64,000 nucleotides of DNA from Gaeumannomyces sp. JS-464 (lineage: Eukaryota > Ascomycota > Sordariomycetes > Magnaporthales > Magnaporthaceae), in NCBI GenBank assembly GCA_002197995.1, contig NGZR01000003.1, forward strand, positions 5,642,001-5,706,000, read 5' to 3'. The number at the start of each line of letters is the position of its first letter. Positions within the stretch are counted from its first letter, which is position 1. The notes beneath the pieces were generated by a model that searched no databases, was not told where the DNA came from, and saw nothing but the letters and a program-made list of their open reading frames with translations. Made by a program: the position numbers and the translations under genes. This document shows positions 44,770 through 56,245 of this stretch, piece after piece.

Positions 44770-47700
44770 ATGTCACCTCACGTCCCGGCCCCGGTTGCCA
44801 AACACCCCTTTCAAACCGAAATCGACATGGAAGCGAGACACAGCCAACTCCCCAAGTTCGGCAACCCCAAGGTCAAGAAGTTCAGCTACGACAGGCTGAG
44901 CAACATGCACAAGCGCATTCGCCTGCTCACTCTCAACTCCGGGGCTAAAGAGACCAACGAGGTCGAGTGTCGGCTGTTCGAGGGCGAGATCAGCCAGGGC
45001 CAGGTGTGGCGCGTCGAGAACGGCGTCGCTCTGAACGAGGTTGTCTCGTACGAAGCGCTCTCCTGGTCCTGGGGGACCCTGGAGCCCAGGTACCAGGTGC
45101 TGATCCGCAAAGGCGACGAGCGGCACGAAAAGGAGGCGTCCCCGGACTTGGTGTGGGCCCTCCGATACCTCCGGTATCCGAACAGGGACCGGGTGCTCTG
45201 GATCGACGCGCTGTGCATCGATCAGGGGAACGTCGAGGAGAAAAACCACCAGGTCCAGATGATGAGCCAAATCTACAGCTACGCCGACAGCGTCTGCATC
45301 TGGCTGGGCCTGGACGATCGCAACACCCGCATGGCCATCAAGTTCATCCAGAAGGAGATTCTCAAGCTCGAGCAGTTTGACGACCTTTGCCAGGACCCGG
45401 CGAACTCTCAGAAGTGGCAAAGCCTGCTGCTGCTGATGCAGAAGCCGTGGTTCTTCCGCCGCTGGGTGGTCCAGGAGATCGCGCTAGCCAAGCAAGCGAC
45501 CATTTATTGCGGCCCGGACCAGATCGATTGGAAAGACTTTTCGGTGGCGGTCGAGCTGTTTGTCGAGGTCGAAACAGCTACGCACCGGCTGAGTGAAGTG
45601 ATACAGAAAGATCCTCAATTTTTCCATGTTCCGGGCTGGTTCGAATACGTTTCCGCTCTCGGCGCAAGCCTGCTTGTCGAGGCCACGGGGATGATCTTCC
45701 GCTATTACAAGTCGAAAGCGCCTTCGAAGGTGTTGTCGCCAATCGAGGAGGCCACGAATGGCGGCGCTAAGAAACAGCGCAGCGGATCTTCCGGGGGGTC
45801 GGACTCGGGCGCCGAGAGTGCCGGGCACTCGTATGACTTCCATGATATTCCCTCCGAGTCGGAAGACGACGAGCTAGAACACCCTCTAGATGGCCACGAA
45901 GGCGAAGAAGGCGGTAGTGGTGTTGCCATCAATGGCAAGCAGGCCGCGCCGCCAGGTACCCCTGGCATCGGCAACTCCCAGAAGCCCACGAGCGAGAAGA
46001 AGCCTGAGCCGCCCGAGGACCCAATCTCTCAGCGGCGGCCTTTGCTAAGTCTCGAGTACCTCGTCTCCCGTCTGTCCATCTTCGAGGCCACCGAGCCCCG
46101 CGATGCGATTTACGCGCTCTTGGCAATCGCAAACGACGGCTACCCGGCTGCCGAAGGATCAGGGGACGACGCGCTGAATTCGCTGCACGCGTTTCTGGGC
46201 AGCCCGGCCGGCCAGCAGAGGCAGAAGGCGTTCCCCGTCGACTACGGCCGCTCATACGCGGATGTGTGTCAGAACTTTATCGAGTTCTGCATCAAGAAGA
46301 CGAACAACGACTTCAGCGTCAGGGGTGGGAGCTGGACACGCGAGAGAACGGACAGGACACGGGCAATGGACATCATATGCCGACCCTGGGCCCCCGAGCC
46401 GAAGCCCGGCCTTTCGATACGATTCAACCATCCTGCCCAGCCTGACCAGAACAAGAGGGAGGTGGACGAGTACTGGAAAGGCCACTTCAAGCAAAACAGG
46501 ACCATCCGGCAGGCCGCTTGGAAAAAGCACAAGAAAAAGGCTAAAGAGGAAGGGAAGGCACCCCGCAAAAGGGAGGAGTTCTTCGACCCGCCGTGGAAAA
46601 AGTACTTTCCCGTGAAGAAGCATAATAACCGCGCGACTGAAGACGAAAGGAGGCGGCAAAGCTGCCTACATGGATACCCAGACTGGCGGGCGCGCCCTTC
46701 GCGATGCACAACCAGGCGGGCGTGCACATCATGAAGATGGGACGCAAGAATGCAGACCCTCTGGTCGGCTTTCCCAACTCGCTGCGCAACTACGACGCGG
46801 CGCAGGGAATCGACGTCGACATGGAGACGCTGAGCTTCCGCAAGAGCCGCCGTTTCGGGACCCATTCCATGTTCATCAAGGGCTTCATCCTCGAGATGAT
46901 CAAGTCGACTGCGCATCCTTCACAGTCTGGCAACATCCCCAAGAATGGCTGAGCATGGCGGGATGGAAGATCAAAGACTTTAGCGACCCCTCCAAAGACA
47001 AGGGACCCCCAGACGAGTTCTGGCGCACGCTCGTGGCCGACAGAGGCCGGGACAGCCGGAACCCGCCGTACTACTACAAGAAGGCGTGCAAGGAGTCCAT
47101 ATATAAGGGCGGCCTGCAGAGCGGGTCCGTGAATACGTCGGACCTGATCAACAACGAGCGCAACTCCATCGTCGCCCAGTTCTGCCGGCGCGTCCAAGCC
47201 GTTATTTGGAACCGATCAATGGTAAAAACCGACCAAGGCAACCTCGGCATCGCGGCCAAAGGCGTCAGGCAGGGCGACCTTGTGTGCATCCTTTACGGCT
47301 GCAGCGTTCCCGTCATACTTCGCGAGAGGGAAAAGTCGCAAGAGGAGCTGGACGAGGATAGCGAGGAGGAAGAGATGCTGCAAGAGGTCGAGGAGATAAT
47401 GCGGCGCGGCATGGCGACAATAAAGAGCAACAGAAGGCGCAAGACCGCATACAAGGGCATCCCCGAGGTTCCTCATGCTGATTGGAAGCGAACACCCAAA
47501 GGAAACTATGTAGGAACCGACGGGAGGCCAAAGTGGACGAAGCAGCAAGTGAGACAGTGGCTGCGGGACTACAACGGGAAAAAATACGAACGAGCCGGGA
47601 CCCCATGATCAGAATCGCCAGAAATCCCAGGGGATTAGTCATGGACATACCAGCGGACAAAGAAACGCAAGCAGGCAGAGGGACAGCAGAAGGAAGGACA

Positions 47701-48551
47701 AGACCGACGAGTTTCCAAGGCCACCGAGGAGGTCACGCAACGTCTACTACGAGTTCTTGGGCGAGTGCTATATCCACGGCATGATGGACGGAGAGGCCAT
47801 GGCTCGCAAGGCGAACTCTGAGGAGGCGGAACTCAAAAAATGGAAGCAGTTCATCCACTTTCGCAAGGAACAAAAGGAGCAGGCATCAACGGGCGAGCCT
47901 GAAGACAAGAGGAAGAGGGCCAGCAAGGTACCCGAGGAGCTCAAGAAGAAGGCAAAGGAGGTACAGGACGAGATCGCCAAGCGCACAACGTACCACCAGA
48001 GGCGGAAAGAGAAGTACGAGGCCAAGGTGCGGGAGTGGGAAGAGCACGAAAAGAGCATGGCCCGGGAACACCCCATCAAGCGCACAAACTCGCGCCCGAC
48101 AGCCAGCCGCCGGACCACGATAGCCTCGGCCTCGGGCCTTTCAAGCAGGACGTTTTCGCGGCAGGCCACTCTCGGGGGCACCGGCGACGCCCTCGGGGTC
48201 CAGCGGGCGCGGGACGAGAACGACGGAGACGGCGACGGGGCCAACGGGGACACGGGCGGCGGGGGCACCCTCACCACCACCATCAGCAACGGCACCAGCC
48301 GCTCGAGCTACCACACGGCCAAGAGCAGCATCAAGAGCCCCGAGCCGCTCCACCCGGTGCAGTTCGACAGCATCGACCAGAGGCAAGAGGAGCGGGTGGA
48401 GTGGGCGGCCAGCCGGCTGGATGTGAAAAGGGCGCCCGAGAGGCTGCGGAAGCGAGCCGGGGCTCGGCCGGAGGAGCAGGCCGAGGCCGACGGGTGGGAA
48501 TTTTTCAGGGATAATAAGATGCTGTGCGACACCATTTTCGAGCTGAGGTAG
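44770..48551 (+). CDS. Large HET-domain protein, about 1260 aa
   Basis: A heterokaryon-incompatibility (HET, PF06985) type protein; the family acts in nonself recognition and cell death. The HET domain lies at about residues 95-250: SYEALSWSWGT, VLWIDALCIDQGNVEEKNHQ, MMSQIYSYADSVCIWLGL and WFFRRWVVQEIALAKQ. A low-complexity acidic insert (about 320-410) is followed by FEATEPRDAIYALLAIAND. The C-terminal conserved part reads GRKNADPLVGF, PPDEFWRTLVADRGRD, ERNSIVAQFCRRVQAVIWNR, GDLVCILYGCSVPVIL, GECYIHGMMDGEAM and a terminal TIFELR. Frame breaks occur near 46659 (A run), 46943 (missing G) and between 47600 and 47740. Restoring four bases gives 1262 codons. A basic coiled-coil and Ser/Gly-rich segment (47.8-48.4 kb) precedes the end. 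No introns are needed. Confidence 0.85.
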
Positions 48552-49222
48552 ACGGCGGTTGTTGGGAGTGACGGGCGTCGCTGGACGACGACGGTTTAGA
48601 CAGCCCTGAAGGGTCCGTCTGGTGGAGTCTCCGCACGCACTCGGATGCATGTTCTGGTAGCATGTTCCTTCGAATCATTTGTCTCGAACACTGTTAGTGT
48701 GGTGAGTACCTACCTACCTAGGTAGGCGCCCATTGGCTTGCTATTCCCTATTTCAATGCTCTTCTCGGTTTGCACTGCAACGGCACGCACGCCCCATTGA
48801 CGAGCGCGAACGGGCCGCAACGTTTGAGGGTGGGCAGCATTCGACCGTTGAGCTTTGCCCCATCAGGGCATTGAGCGATCCTCTTCGCGCGGGATGGCGA
48901 TGTGAATTGCACGGGCTAGCTTGGGCTATTTTTGCGCTTGGAGCATGGGCCCGCCCTGTTCCCCAGACCCCAGCGTAGCAGCAAACGCTTTGGACGCATA
49001 AACAACCCCGACGTCAATCGCCTCCATTCTGTCCCTGCTTTTGCCAAAAGCGTCCTGCTGGAGCACGGGGCGAGGCTCGCGCAGGGTCGACGTTGCAGTT
49101 GGCATCACCGGAATAGCAATGCCAAAAGAGGCAATCTGGGACAACCCCCGCAGCGCTCACGATGCCACTGACAGAGCTCAAGCCGCCCGATGCTTGTGAA
49201 GCGAAAGAGATGGGGAAAGAAG
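48552..49222. other. Intergenic, no gene seen
   Basis: Includes a short tacctacctaggtagg palindrome-like stretch near 48710-48726. Otherwise it is promoter-like sequence upstream of the repeat-peptide gene. Confidence 0.4.
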
Positions 49223-49230
49223 TATATAAA
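49223..49230 (+). promoter_or_regulatory. TATA box of Kex2-repeat precursor gene
   Basis: TATATAAA, about 160 bp upstream of the ATG at 49388. The leader in between has four pyrimidine blocks of the type ttttccttttgtctttt, typical of well-expressed fungal genes. Confidence 0.6.
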
Positions 49231-49387
49231 CAGAGTCTCCCGCTGGTTTCGATGAATCAACTTCTTCTTACTTCGCCAGCCCACCAGCCAACTCTACCCT
49301 GTCTACTCTTTCCTGTTGTCTTTTCCTTTTGTCTTTTTTTTCTTTTCCTTTTGTCTTTTTCCTTTTGTCTTTTCCCCAGCCATCCCA

Positions 49388-50464
49388 ATGCAGCTGTGGC
49401 CCTCCCTCTGCCTCGCCGGCCTGGCGATGGCCGTCCCTGTCCAGCCGAACGGCGGCGGCGCCAACGCGGTCCAAAGGCGCGAGCCCATCCTCCCGCCGAA
49501 CCACCCGTCCGTCACGGGCGTCCAGGGCAGCGACAACGCGATCGAGAAGCGCGAGCCCAGCCCCAAAATGTCTATGCCTAACACGTGCGCGTCGCTTGAG
49601 TGCACCCACCCCGAAAGGTTCGGTCGCAAGCCCCGTGTTAAGCCGCCGATCACCCAACGCAGCGACGACGCCCTCGAAAAGCGCGAGCCTAAATCCAGGC
49701 GGCCGCGCCCCTTTTACGGGGAAATCCCTGAGCGAACAACCAGCCCGATGGTTCCGCCCCTACAAAGGACCCCCAAGCGGGCGGTTAAGCGCAGCGACGA
49801 CGCCCTCGAAAAGCGCGAGCCTAAGTCCGGGCGGCCGCCCGCATTTACGCGTGGATCCCTGAGCGACAAATCACCCCGATGGTTTCGCCCCAAAAGCGCA
49901 GCGACGACGCGATTGAGAAGCGCGAGCCCAGCCCCAAGACGCCTAGGGTTGGCAACTGCATGTCGACTGAGTGCACCCACCCTGAAACCATGCCCCGTTA
50001 TAAGCGGCCGATCATCCAACGCAGCGACGACGCGATTGAGAAGCGCGAGCCTAAGTCCGGGCGGCCGCGCCGCGTTTACGCGTGGATCCCTGAGCGACAA
50101 ATCACCCCGATGGTTTCGCCCCAAAAGCGCAGCGACGACGCGATCGAAAAGCGCGAGCCCAGCCTTAAGGGGCCTATGGTTCCCAACTGCATGTCGCTTG
50201 AGTGCACCCGCCGGGAAAGGCCCGATCCCGAGCCCGTAATAAGCGGCCGATCACCCAACGCAGCGACGACGCCCTCGAAAAGCGCGAGCCTAAATTCCAG
50301 CGGCCGCGCCCCATTCACAGGTACACCCTCTGCGAAAGTCTAGCCCGGTGGTTTCGCCCCAACAAAAGCGCAGCGACGACGCCCTCGAGAGGCGCTTCGT
50401 CATAGTAGACGGGCCCTTCCGGGGCATCAGGCCCGTCTTCACCAAGCCCGGGATCAGGACCTAA
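49388..50464 (+). CDS. Kex2-processed repeat peptide precursor, about 359 aa
   Basis: A secretory precursor likely cut by the Golgi protease Kex2 into many peptides. Signal peptide MQLWPSLCLAGLAMAV is followed by eight copies of the cassette SD[DN]A[IL]E[KR]R, seven of which continue EP; an initial VQRR-EP precedes them. Between cassettes two peptide families alternate. One has a C-x4-C loop (PNTCASLECTHPE, GNCMSTECTHPE, PNCMSLECTRRE). The other is aromatic/proline-rich (RPFYGEIPERTTSPMV, then RVYAWIPERQITPMVSPQKR twice, then a diverged last copy). The last cassette releases a distinct tail FVIVDGPFRGIRPV...GIRT. EP after KR suits X-Pro dipeptidyl trimming. Three single-base losses (near 49845, 50237, 50312) shift the frame; restored, the CDS is 360 codons. 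The architecture is that of KEP/RiPP or pheromone precursors, but no UstYa (DUF3328) gene is in the window. Confidence 0.8.
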
Positions 50465-51353
50465 AGACCGAGATATGCCTTTTCGTTTCTTTTCCGGCTT
50501 CGGTGTCTTTGTGAGGCCGAGGCAGTCGGGCTTGACAAACGCCGACACTTTCGGTTCGGCTTTCCCGAAGTGGTCTGATCTTATCTGACGCATCACGCGC
50601 CGTGCCTGCACTTTCGTTGTTCTTCTTTTCTTCTGCTTGCCTTTCTGCGTTTGCTGTTTTCCTGCGTTGTTTTTCGCTACCGGACCCTTCTACCTTCCTT
50701 TCACCTGTTATTGCATTTGCACTTGCTTTTCTTGTCTGTTTTTCTCTGTTTGTTAGTCCTGCTTTATCATTCTCACCGCGCCTACCCCAGTCACCACCCA
50801 CCATGGGTTCCCCAGTTCGGCATGGCCAGCTTGTTTTTTTTTTTTTTCCCGTCTGTTCGTTCTTTCACCCGCCTTGTAGTTTCGATTTTCTTGCATAGGT
50901 TTACAGGCAGCGCTTACGTTCCGCACCTTTTGAAGTTGCGTGGAACGTCCCGGATCCTCTGGTTATCGGCGCGCTGTCTGCTTTCTCCCAATACAGAAGT
51001 TTTTGGCTGTTATTCACGAATCACGCGAGACGGTGTGCCTGGTGCCTGAGGGCATCTCTTGGCGATGCGACCCAAACTAACCATGTGAATCCTTCGTCAG
51101 GCAGCATCGCCCAATTTGGTCACTGCACACAAAATCGATCTGTTGGTCGCTTCGCCCCAATCTCGGCAAAAATGGGGGGTGGCCTTGCTCGAGCGGAGCG
51201 GCGCCTGAAATTGCACATGAATATACCTGTGTCCAGCCAGCGTGAGATCGTGAGCGGCGCCTTTCGTTTGTCTGCTTTTGCGCCAAGTTAGCCTTGGTTT
51301 GTCGAGCTTCAGGGTCCCCGGCAACTTGTCTGTGCTATCGCTCAATAACCCTG
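50465..51353. other. Intergenic, no gene seen
   Basis: 3' region of the peptide precursor and promoter of the membrane-protein gene. It contains a 12-base T run near 50828. No domain was recognised in its short open frames. Confidence 0.4.
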
Positions 51354-52968
51354 ATGGCAGACGCAGAAACGATGTCGCCAGCAACACTGTCGACAACCCC
51401 TGTCGCGCCATCGCCCAACCACGCTAGCCCAGCGCGAACAGAAGAAGACGAGAAGAGGCCGGTGACGCCACCATCACCGCTAAGCTCAGCTGTCAGGACA
51501 CCATCGCGGACGCCATCGCCAGAGCCGCCGCAAACAACAGGCGCACCAGCTGGGGCGCGAGAGCCCAGCCCCGGCCAAGCCCCGGGCTCCCCCGCGGCCG
51601 CCGATCATGGACCTGCCGCGGCCAGCGCCGAGCCGGCCCCTACCGGCTCCCGCACTCTCACCTACGTGCTCTCGGCGAGCCTCCGCGACGAGAGCGTCGA
51701 CGACCCGGATCCGACACTGGCGGAGCGGCTGGCTGCGGCTGACCAGCACTGGGCCTGGAAAGTCGGCATCCGCGCCTCGATCTGCATCGTTGCAGCGGTC
51801 GGGATCGGGTGCGCCGCGTGGATTGTTGTCAAGGCAATCCCTATGGAAGCTGAAGGTTGGACTGGAGCATATACTTACGATGGACCAACCGCTTTTGTCG
51901 GCTTGGTGGTGGTAAGATACCTCCATTTATGATCCCCCCCGATGGACGCACGAGATTGACAAACAAACCTCGCAAAAGTTCGCCGCGTCCGGCGTCGGGG
52001 GAACGACCGAGATGCTGGTGCGCTTTAGCCGCCGCTCACTCCGCCCGATACACCCTGGCGCCATAATCAGCATGGATCTTATCCTTTTCATATGCTTCGC
52101 CTGCTTGCTTGGATACTCGATTCCGGCGGCCAGGACCGTCGCCGGCTTTGGCAGAAACCCGGAGTACATGCGCGATCCCATTACCAACTGGCTATACGAC
52201 GGAAACTACTTCCTAAACCAGACCACCGATAGCTGGGAATACCGCATGAACAAAATATTCCCGGCAACAGCTTCATGGAATGGAACGCCACCTCCGGACA
52301 GTGGTACGCGCCCAACACCATCCCGGGCTACAAGATCCAGCGCAGCTGCCGCGGCCGGTGGAACTACGGCTACACCGACTGCGCGGCCCAGGACGCCTTC
52401 GTCAACGGCATCTGGCGCCAGAAGCCCACCCGCCTCGCCGTCGGCGTGGCCCTCTGCGTCGCCGAGGCGCTGCTCCTGGCCGGCCACTTCGCCCTCTTCG
52501 TCTGGGCCTGCGTCGACTGCGCGCGCCGCAACCGCGTCAAGCCCGCCCGCGCCCTCGCCCGCCAGATGATCGCCGACATGGTCGACCGCGGCGAGCTCCT
52601 GATCCCCGACCGCCGCCGCCGCCGCCCCCGCGCCCCAGCCCGCCGAGTTCACCCCCGTGCCCGCCCACATTCGGCGGGCCGTCGCCGCTGCTGCTGCTAC
52701 TGGTGCCGGTGGCCAGCACCGGCGACGCCGGCGCGGCGGGCGGGATGACCCGAGCCACTGGGAGTCGCTGTATGGGGCGTACGATCCCGCCGACAGGCCG
52801 CGCGAGGGCGAGGCGCCGCAGCAGCCGCATGTACCATTCCAGCAGGCGCCCTACGTCCTGCCCTACGGACGCGGCACGCCTGGCTGGCGGCGCTCCAAGG
52901 CTGAGCCGGTTTATGGTGGGCCGCCGGCTCCGGTGGCGCAGGAGAGGGAGACTGAGCGGTATGCTTAG
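51354..52968 (+). CDS. Four-pass membrane protein of unknown function
   Basis: Two exons, 51354-51911 and 51979-52968, with a 67-bp GT-AG intron (GTAAGA...AAAAG). The N-terminal 110 residues are disordered, rich in Pro/Ser/Ala/Thr (SRTPSPEPPQTTGAPAG). Hydrophobic segments follow: ASICIVAAVGIGCAAWIVV, PTAFVGLVVFAASGVG (spanning the splice), IISMDLILFICFACLLGYSI and AVGVALCVAEALLLAGHFAL. A loop between the third and fourth carries NQTTDSW, MEWNATSGQWY and two Cys (RSC, TDC), i.e. probable N-glycosylation and a disulphide outside the membrane. The tail is cytosolic, Arg- and Pro-rich. Frame losses near 52262 (CCC run) and about 52620 (GCC/CCC run) must be bridged. The layout is tetraspan (MARVEL-like) but no family is certain. 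It neighbours the peptide precursor; a shared role is untested. Confidence 0.65.
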
Positions 52969-53300
52969 CGAGGACCAGGGTTCGGTCGGGCACACCCCCT
53001 GCCGTTGTCCAGATATGTCCTTGATCACGTCATAATCTCTAATGCTGATTCTTCTCGGACCTCTTTGTCGCTCTGCATCGTGGCAATCTCGGCGTGTTCA
53101 AGCGGATTCCCACAAAATGACCCAAACCTTGCGCTGATGGAAATAATGTGTGACCTCACCCCCAGCTGATCAAGCCAGGTTAAGTTGTATTGCGCTGAAT
53201 ATATACCCGCCAACCCGCATAACTCCTCGCCTTGATCCCAAGTATTCTCTTCTCCTTTATCCTACATCTTTCTTCATCGTATGTTTGATTGGGGGTGCCT
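52969..53300. other. Convergent intergenic region
   Basis: Lies between the 3' ends of the plus-strand membrane protein gene and the minus-strand secreted protein gene. No gene was seen. Confidence 0.4.
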
Positions 53301-53800
53301 TTACTGGCCCGGGATGAGCGTGCAGAGGTCACGACCGCGGTCTTGCTTTGTGGGGTCACAGGTGAGCTTGGTGTTGACGACGCAGGTCAGACCGACGCCT
53401 GTGGAGGTTGGCAGCGCCTCTCATGTTAGCACATCTATCGTCTATCGTCAAGGAAGAAACGGTAACGACGGCAAAAAAAAAAAAAAAAAAAAAAACCACT
53501 TACAGCCCTCGCGCGTCCTCGCGGCGGGAATGCAGCGGCCCGGGCCGCCGTTGTTGCAAATGTCCTGCCTCAGGTTGACACCGTGGTTGCAGCAGCCGCC
53601 GTTGGCGATGGTGCGGCCGTTGTTGTTGGCAAAGGCCCGGGGGGGGCACGCCTTATCAGCGTCGCCGAGTCGGCCACCAGCTCCTCGCTGGCGACCTCGA
53701 TCAGGTCCCGGACGACGTTGCGGACGCCCTCGTTGTCGATGATGGCGGCCGAGCCGACGGCCGCGAGGGCGAGGAGGACGGTGGAGATGGAGAACTGCAT
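53301..53800 (-). CDS. Secreted Cys-rich protein with Kex2 site, 131 aa
   Basis: Exons (minus) 53800-53504 and 53398-53301; the 105-bp intron is GTAAGT...CCACAG. Signal peptide MQFSISTVLLALAAVGSA is followed by an acidic propeptide (DNEGVRNVVRDLIEVASEEL). A dibasic LIRR site then releases a mature domain with nine Cys: CPPRAFA, GGCCNHG, QDICNNGGPGRCIP, EGCVGLTCVV, LTCDPTK and DLCTLIPGQ. The splice joins EG(T) to GCVGLTC in phase, which fixes the intron. One base is missing near 53648 (just after the dibasic site); restored, the CDS is 132 codons. It is probably an extracellular disulphide-rich effector or defence-type protein. No family was recognised. Confidence 0.75.
53473..53495. repeat. 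23-base A run inside intron of secreted gene
   Basis: In the sense (minus) strand this is a T run beginning 8 nt after the 5' splice site of the 53301-53800 gene. Confidence 0.9.
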
Positions 53801-56122
53801 GTTTGATGGTGGGATGAAAGACGCGAAGGACTAAAGGAGACTTTCCGTGTGGTAAAAACAAGACTGGTAGTTCCGGACGTCGGTCTTGGGTAGGTAGAGA
53901 AGTGAATGATCCGGCCGGCGGAAAGAAGGGAGGCGATGATGGGAGCTTGGGGTTGGCTGTGGGATGGCTGGCGGTGGGTGGTGAAAGAAGGCAGGACGAC
54001 ACCATCGTGAGAGTGACGGATCCTCAGGATGCTTTTATACTGGTCTTTCAGAGACCCGGGGCCTCACGGGCGGTCCGCATCTCGCCGCCGCTCCCGTTGC
54101 CCTGGGATCCCCGCGGGCCCGCAAGAGCCTCAGCTCCAGCCCTGGGTCAGAAAGGGGAACGTGAAGCTTGACAGCACCCAAGCTCCATCAGATGGATCGC
54201 TTGACTGGGTACAGAGAGATCGACTCCTGGTCCAGGCAAGGGTATCGCGGCCTATCGAGCGCCGCCCCGCCGCTGACAGCGTTCCTGACAGTTGCCCTTC
54301 TTGGGAACCGACGGGAGATCTGCCCTGAGGCGTGCAAGGTCTTGGCAAAGAATACATAGTTCGATTTGTTGGGGGTGCTGAAACGGCCCTGCGAGCCCCG
54401 TCCCCAGTTTTCCACAATGGACTGTGGAATGACTCGCTCAGGCACTCGAACCCCTGGCTCCATCAGCAACCGCAAGCCCTTCCTCCTGGACTCCATAGCG
54501 CTAGGGGAAGCCTCGTCTATGGGCCGTTTCTTCAAATCTTTGAGACGAGATTGAGCCAGGGGGGGAAAGGCTCCCTTGGAAACGGCGACCTCGGAACACC
54601 TTGGTTGGTCGGTCACGATGTCGAGAGGCCATACAAGTGGAAGAAATCCCAGGGTGCAAAAAGCTCGTTCGATAAATGGGCAACGGTATCCAGAGCCCAA
54701 ATAATGGACGGGTAGATGCGAGCGAGATAAGGACAACGCTACCGAGACCACGTGCTCAAACTTAACTTGGACGTAGAGATGGCCATCACATATCGCCCCC
54801 AAAGCTGCCCGAAGAAATTGTGGTAAACAAAAAGGGTAGAGGCATTCCGGCACGACTTCCCCAGCCCATGAGGCTCAAGCGATCTGCAAAATAGCCGATC
54901 ATGGATGCTAGTCATTGCGTGCACATCAGTGACCGGATTTGCATGTTTTTTTTTAGGCTTTCTCTCTTGAGGCTGAAAGCCCGCCGATCCCCAGGTCAAA
55001 GTGCACAGATGCGGCAGCCCCTAGCCGACCCTGTCAAAAGCTCGAGACGCCAGGGGGTCCAGGGCATTATCCCCGTCGGCAGCCTCGCCGACACCCGGGG
55101 GCCTTGCTTCGTGTTTATTTTCACCACGGACCCCGCGGACAGCAAGCAGCCCTCCCGATACATCCATATGGGAGCACACAAAGCAACCAACCAAACCGCC
55201 ACCGCCTCTTGTTCCTGATGAGCCTGCCGACCCGTCGTGACTGGCCGACCCCCCACGCCGAGCACTTCGTGATATTTGCACCAATGGACTGTCGCCCGGA
55301 CAAAAGGATGCACCTTGAGGCACACCTCTGCAGCTGACCCAAATCAAACAAACCCCTTCATGCTTTAGCCTCACCTCCCGTCCCCGTAGACGTGCAAGCG
55401 GGAGCTCGGATTCCGCATATTGTGGGGTGCATGCTTCCATCCGGCTGACGTACGTCACACACACACGCGGAAGAAGGAAAGGGGCATTTAGCCAGCCCGG
55501 GAGTGACACCCACACTCAACCTGACGCCCTCTTCAATACCTAATTACCAATACTATTAATTGCCGTGCCGCGGCACTTTTTCCCCCTGGATTGCCACGGC
55601 TGCAGTCTGTACCTCTTCCCCAGGTTTTCTCTCCGACGATCACTGGTAATGGAGGCACCACAGTACCGCCACCACCACCACCACCAAAGTCCAGGAGCTT
55701 AAACGCACGCGTGTCCGTGCGCTTCATGACGGTCTCCTCTTTTAACAACCTTCCGCCAAGCCCAATGTAGACAGACACTCGTACTCTTTGGTCTTCGCTC
55801 CGTCGACGTCTCCGCAGCAAATAACGTGTCTTTGTATACCTCCCCTCCACTATAATAGACCTGGGGAGAGGTTGGGAGACTTGCGTTCTTTTGTGTAGGT
55901 GATCGAAAGCCTGATTCTCGGGGGAAGGGAACCTCGCCCTGCCGAATAGGAGAAAGTGCTAGCCCGGAGAGCCCAAGGGTAATGTCAAGACCGTGGGTAT
56001 CAATATGGGCGGTACTTGGCTACGGATGCCATTGCCTTGAGTGCTTGCCGGCTGGATAAACAGGCGGGGCGGTCATGTCCGGGTTAGCTGTTATTCCCGG
56101 ATTCTCTAGATCTACGTACCTG
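53801..56122. other. 2.3-kb intergenic region, no gene supported
   Basis: Between divergent secreted-protein genes. A TATA box (TATAAAAG on the minus strand) at 54032-54039 serves the 53800 gene. Open frames such as 54188-54853 and 55021-55515 (minus) lack domains, signal peptides and consistent splicing. A (cac)n-like stretch occurs near 55668-55685. Confidence 0.4.
54032..54039 (-). promoter_or_regulatory. TATA box of 53800 secreted gene
   Basis: TATAAAAG on the minus strand, about 235 bp upstream of the ATG at 53800. Confidence 0.5.
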
Positions 56123-56130
56123 TATATATA
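56123..56130 (+). promoter_or_regulatory. TATA box of acetylxylan esterase gene
   Basis: TATATATA, about 115 bp upstream of the ATG at 56246. Confidence 0.55.
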
Positions 56131-56245
56131 TCACGCCCGACGTCCGTCAACCCGGCGTCGAGGAACGTACAAAAAGAGAGCTCACAAGCTAGCCTGCGCC
56201 CCCCTCGGAAACAAGCCTTAACAAATCCCTCTCCACGTCACCACC

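Noticed and set aside
49500..50400. CRISPR-like direct repeats
   Set aside because: Eukaryotic coding repeats of a secreted precursor; spacing and content follow codons and Kex2 sites.
49388..50464. Alpha-pheromone precursor
   Set aside because: Repeats between Kex2 sites lack the WCxxxGQxCW-type core; Cys spacing is C-x4-C and a second peptide family alternates.
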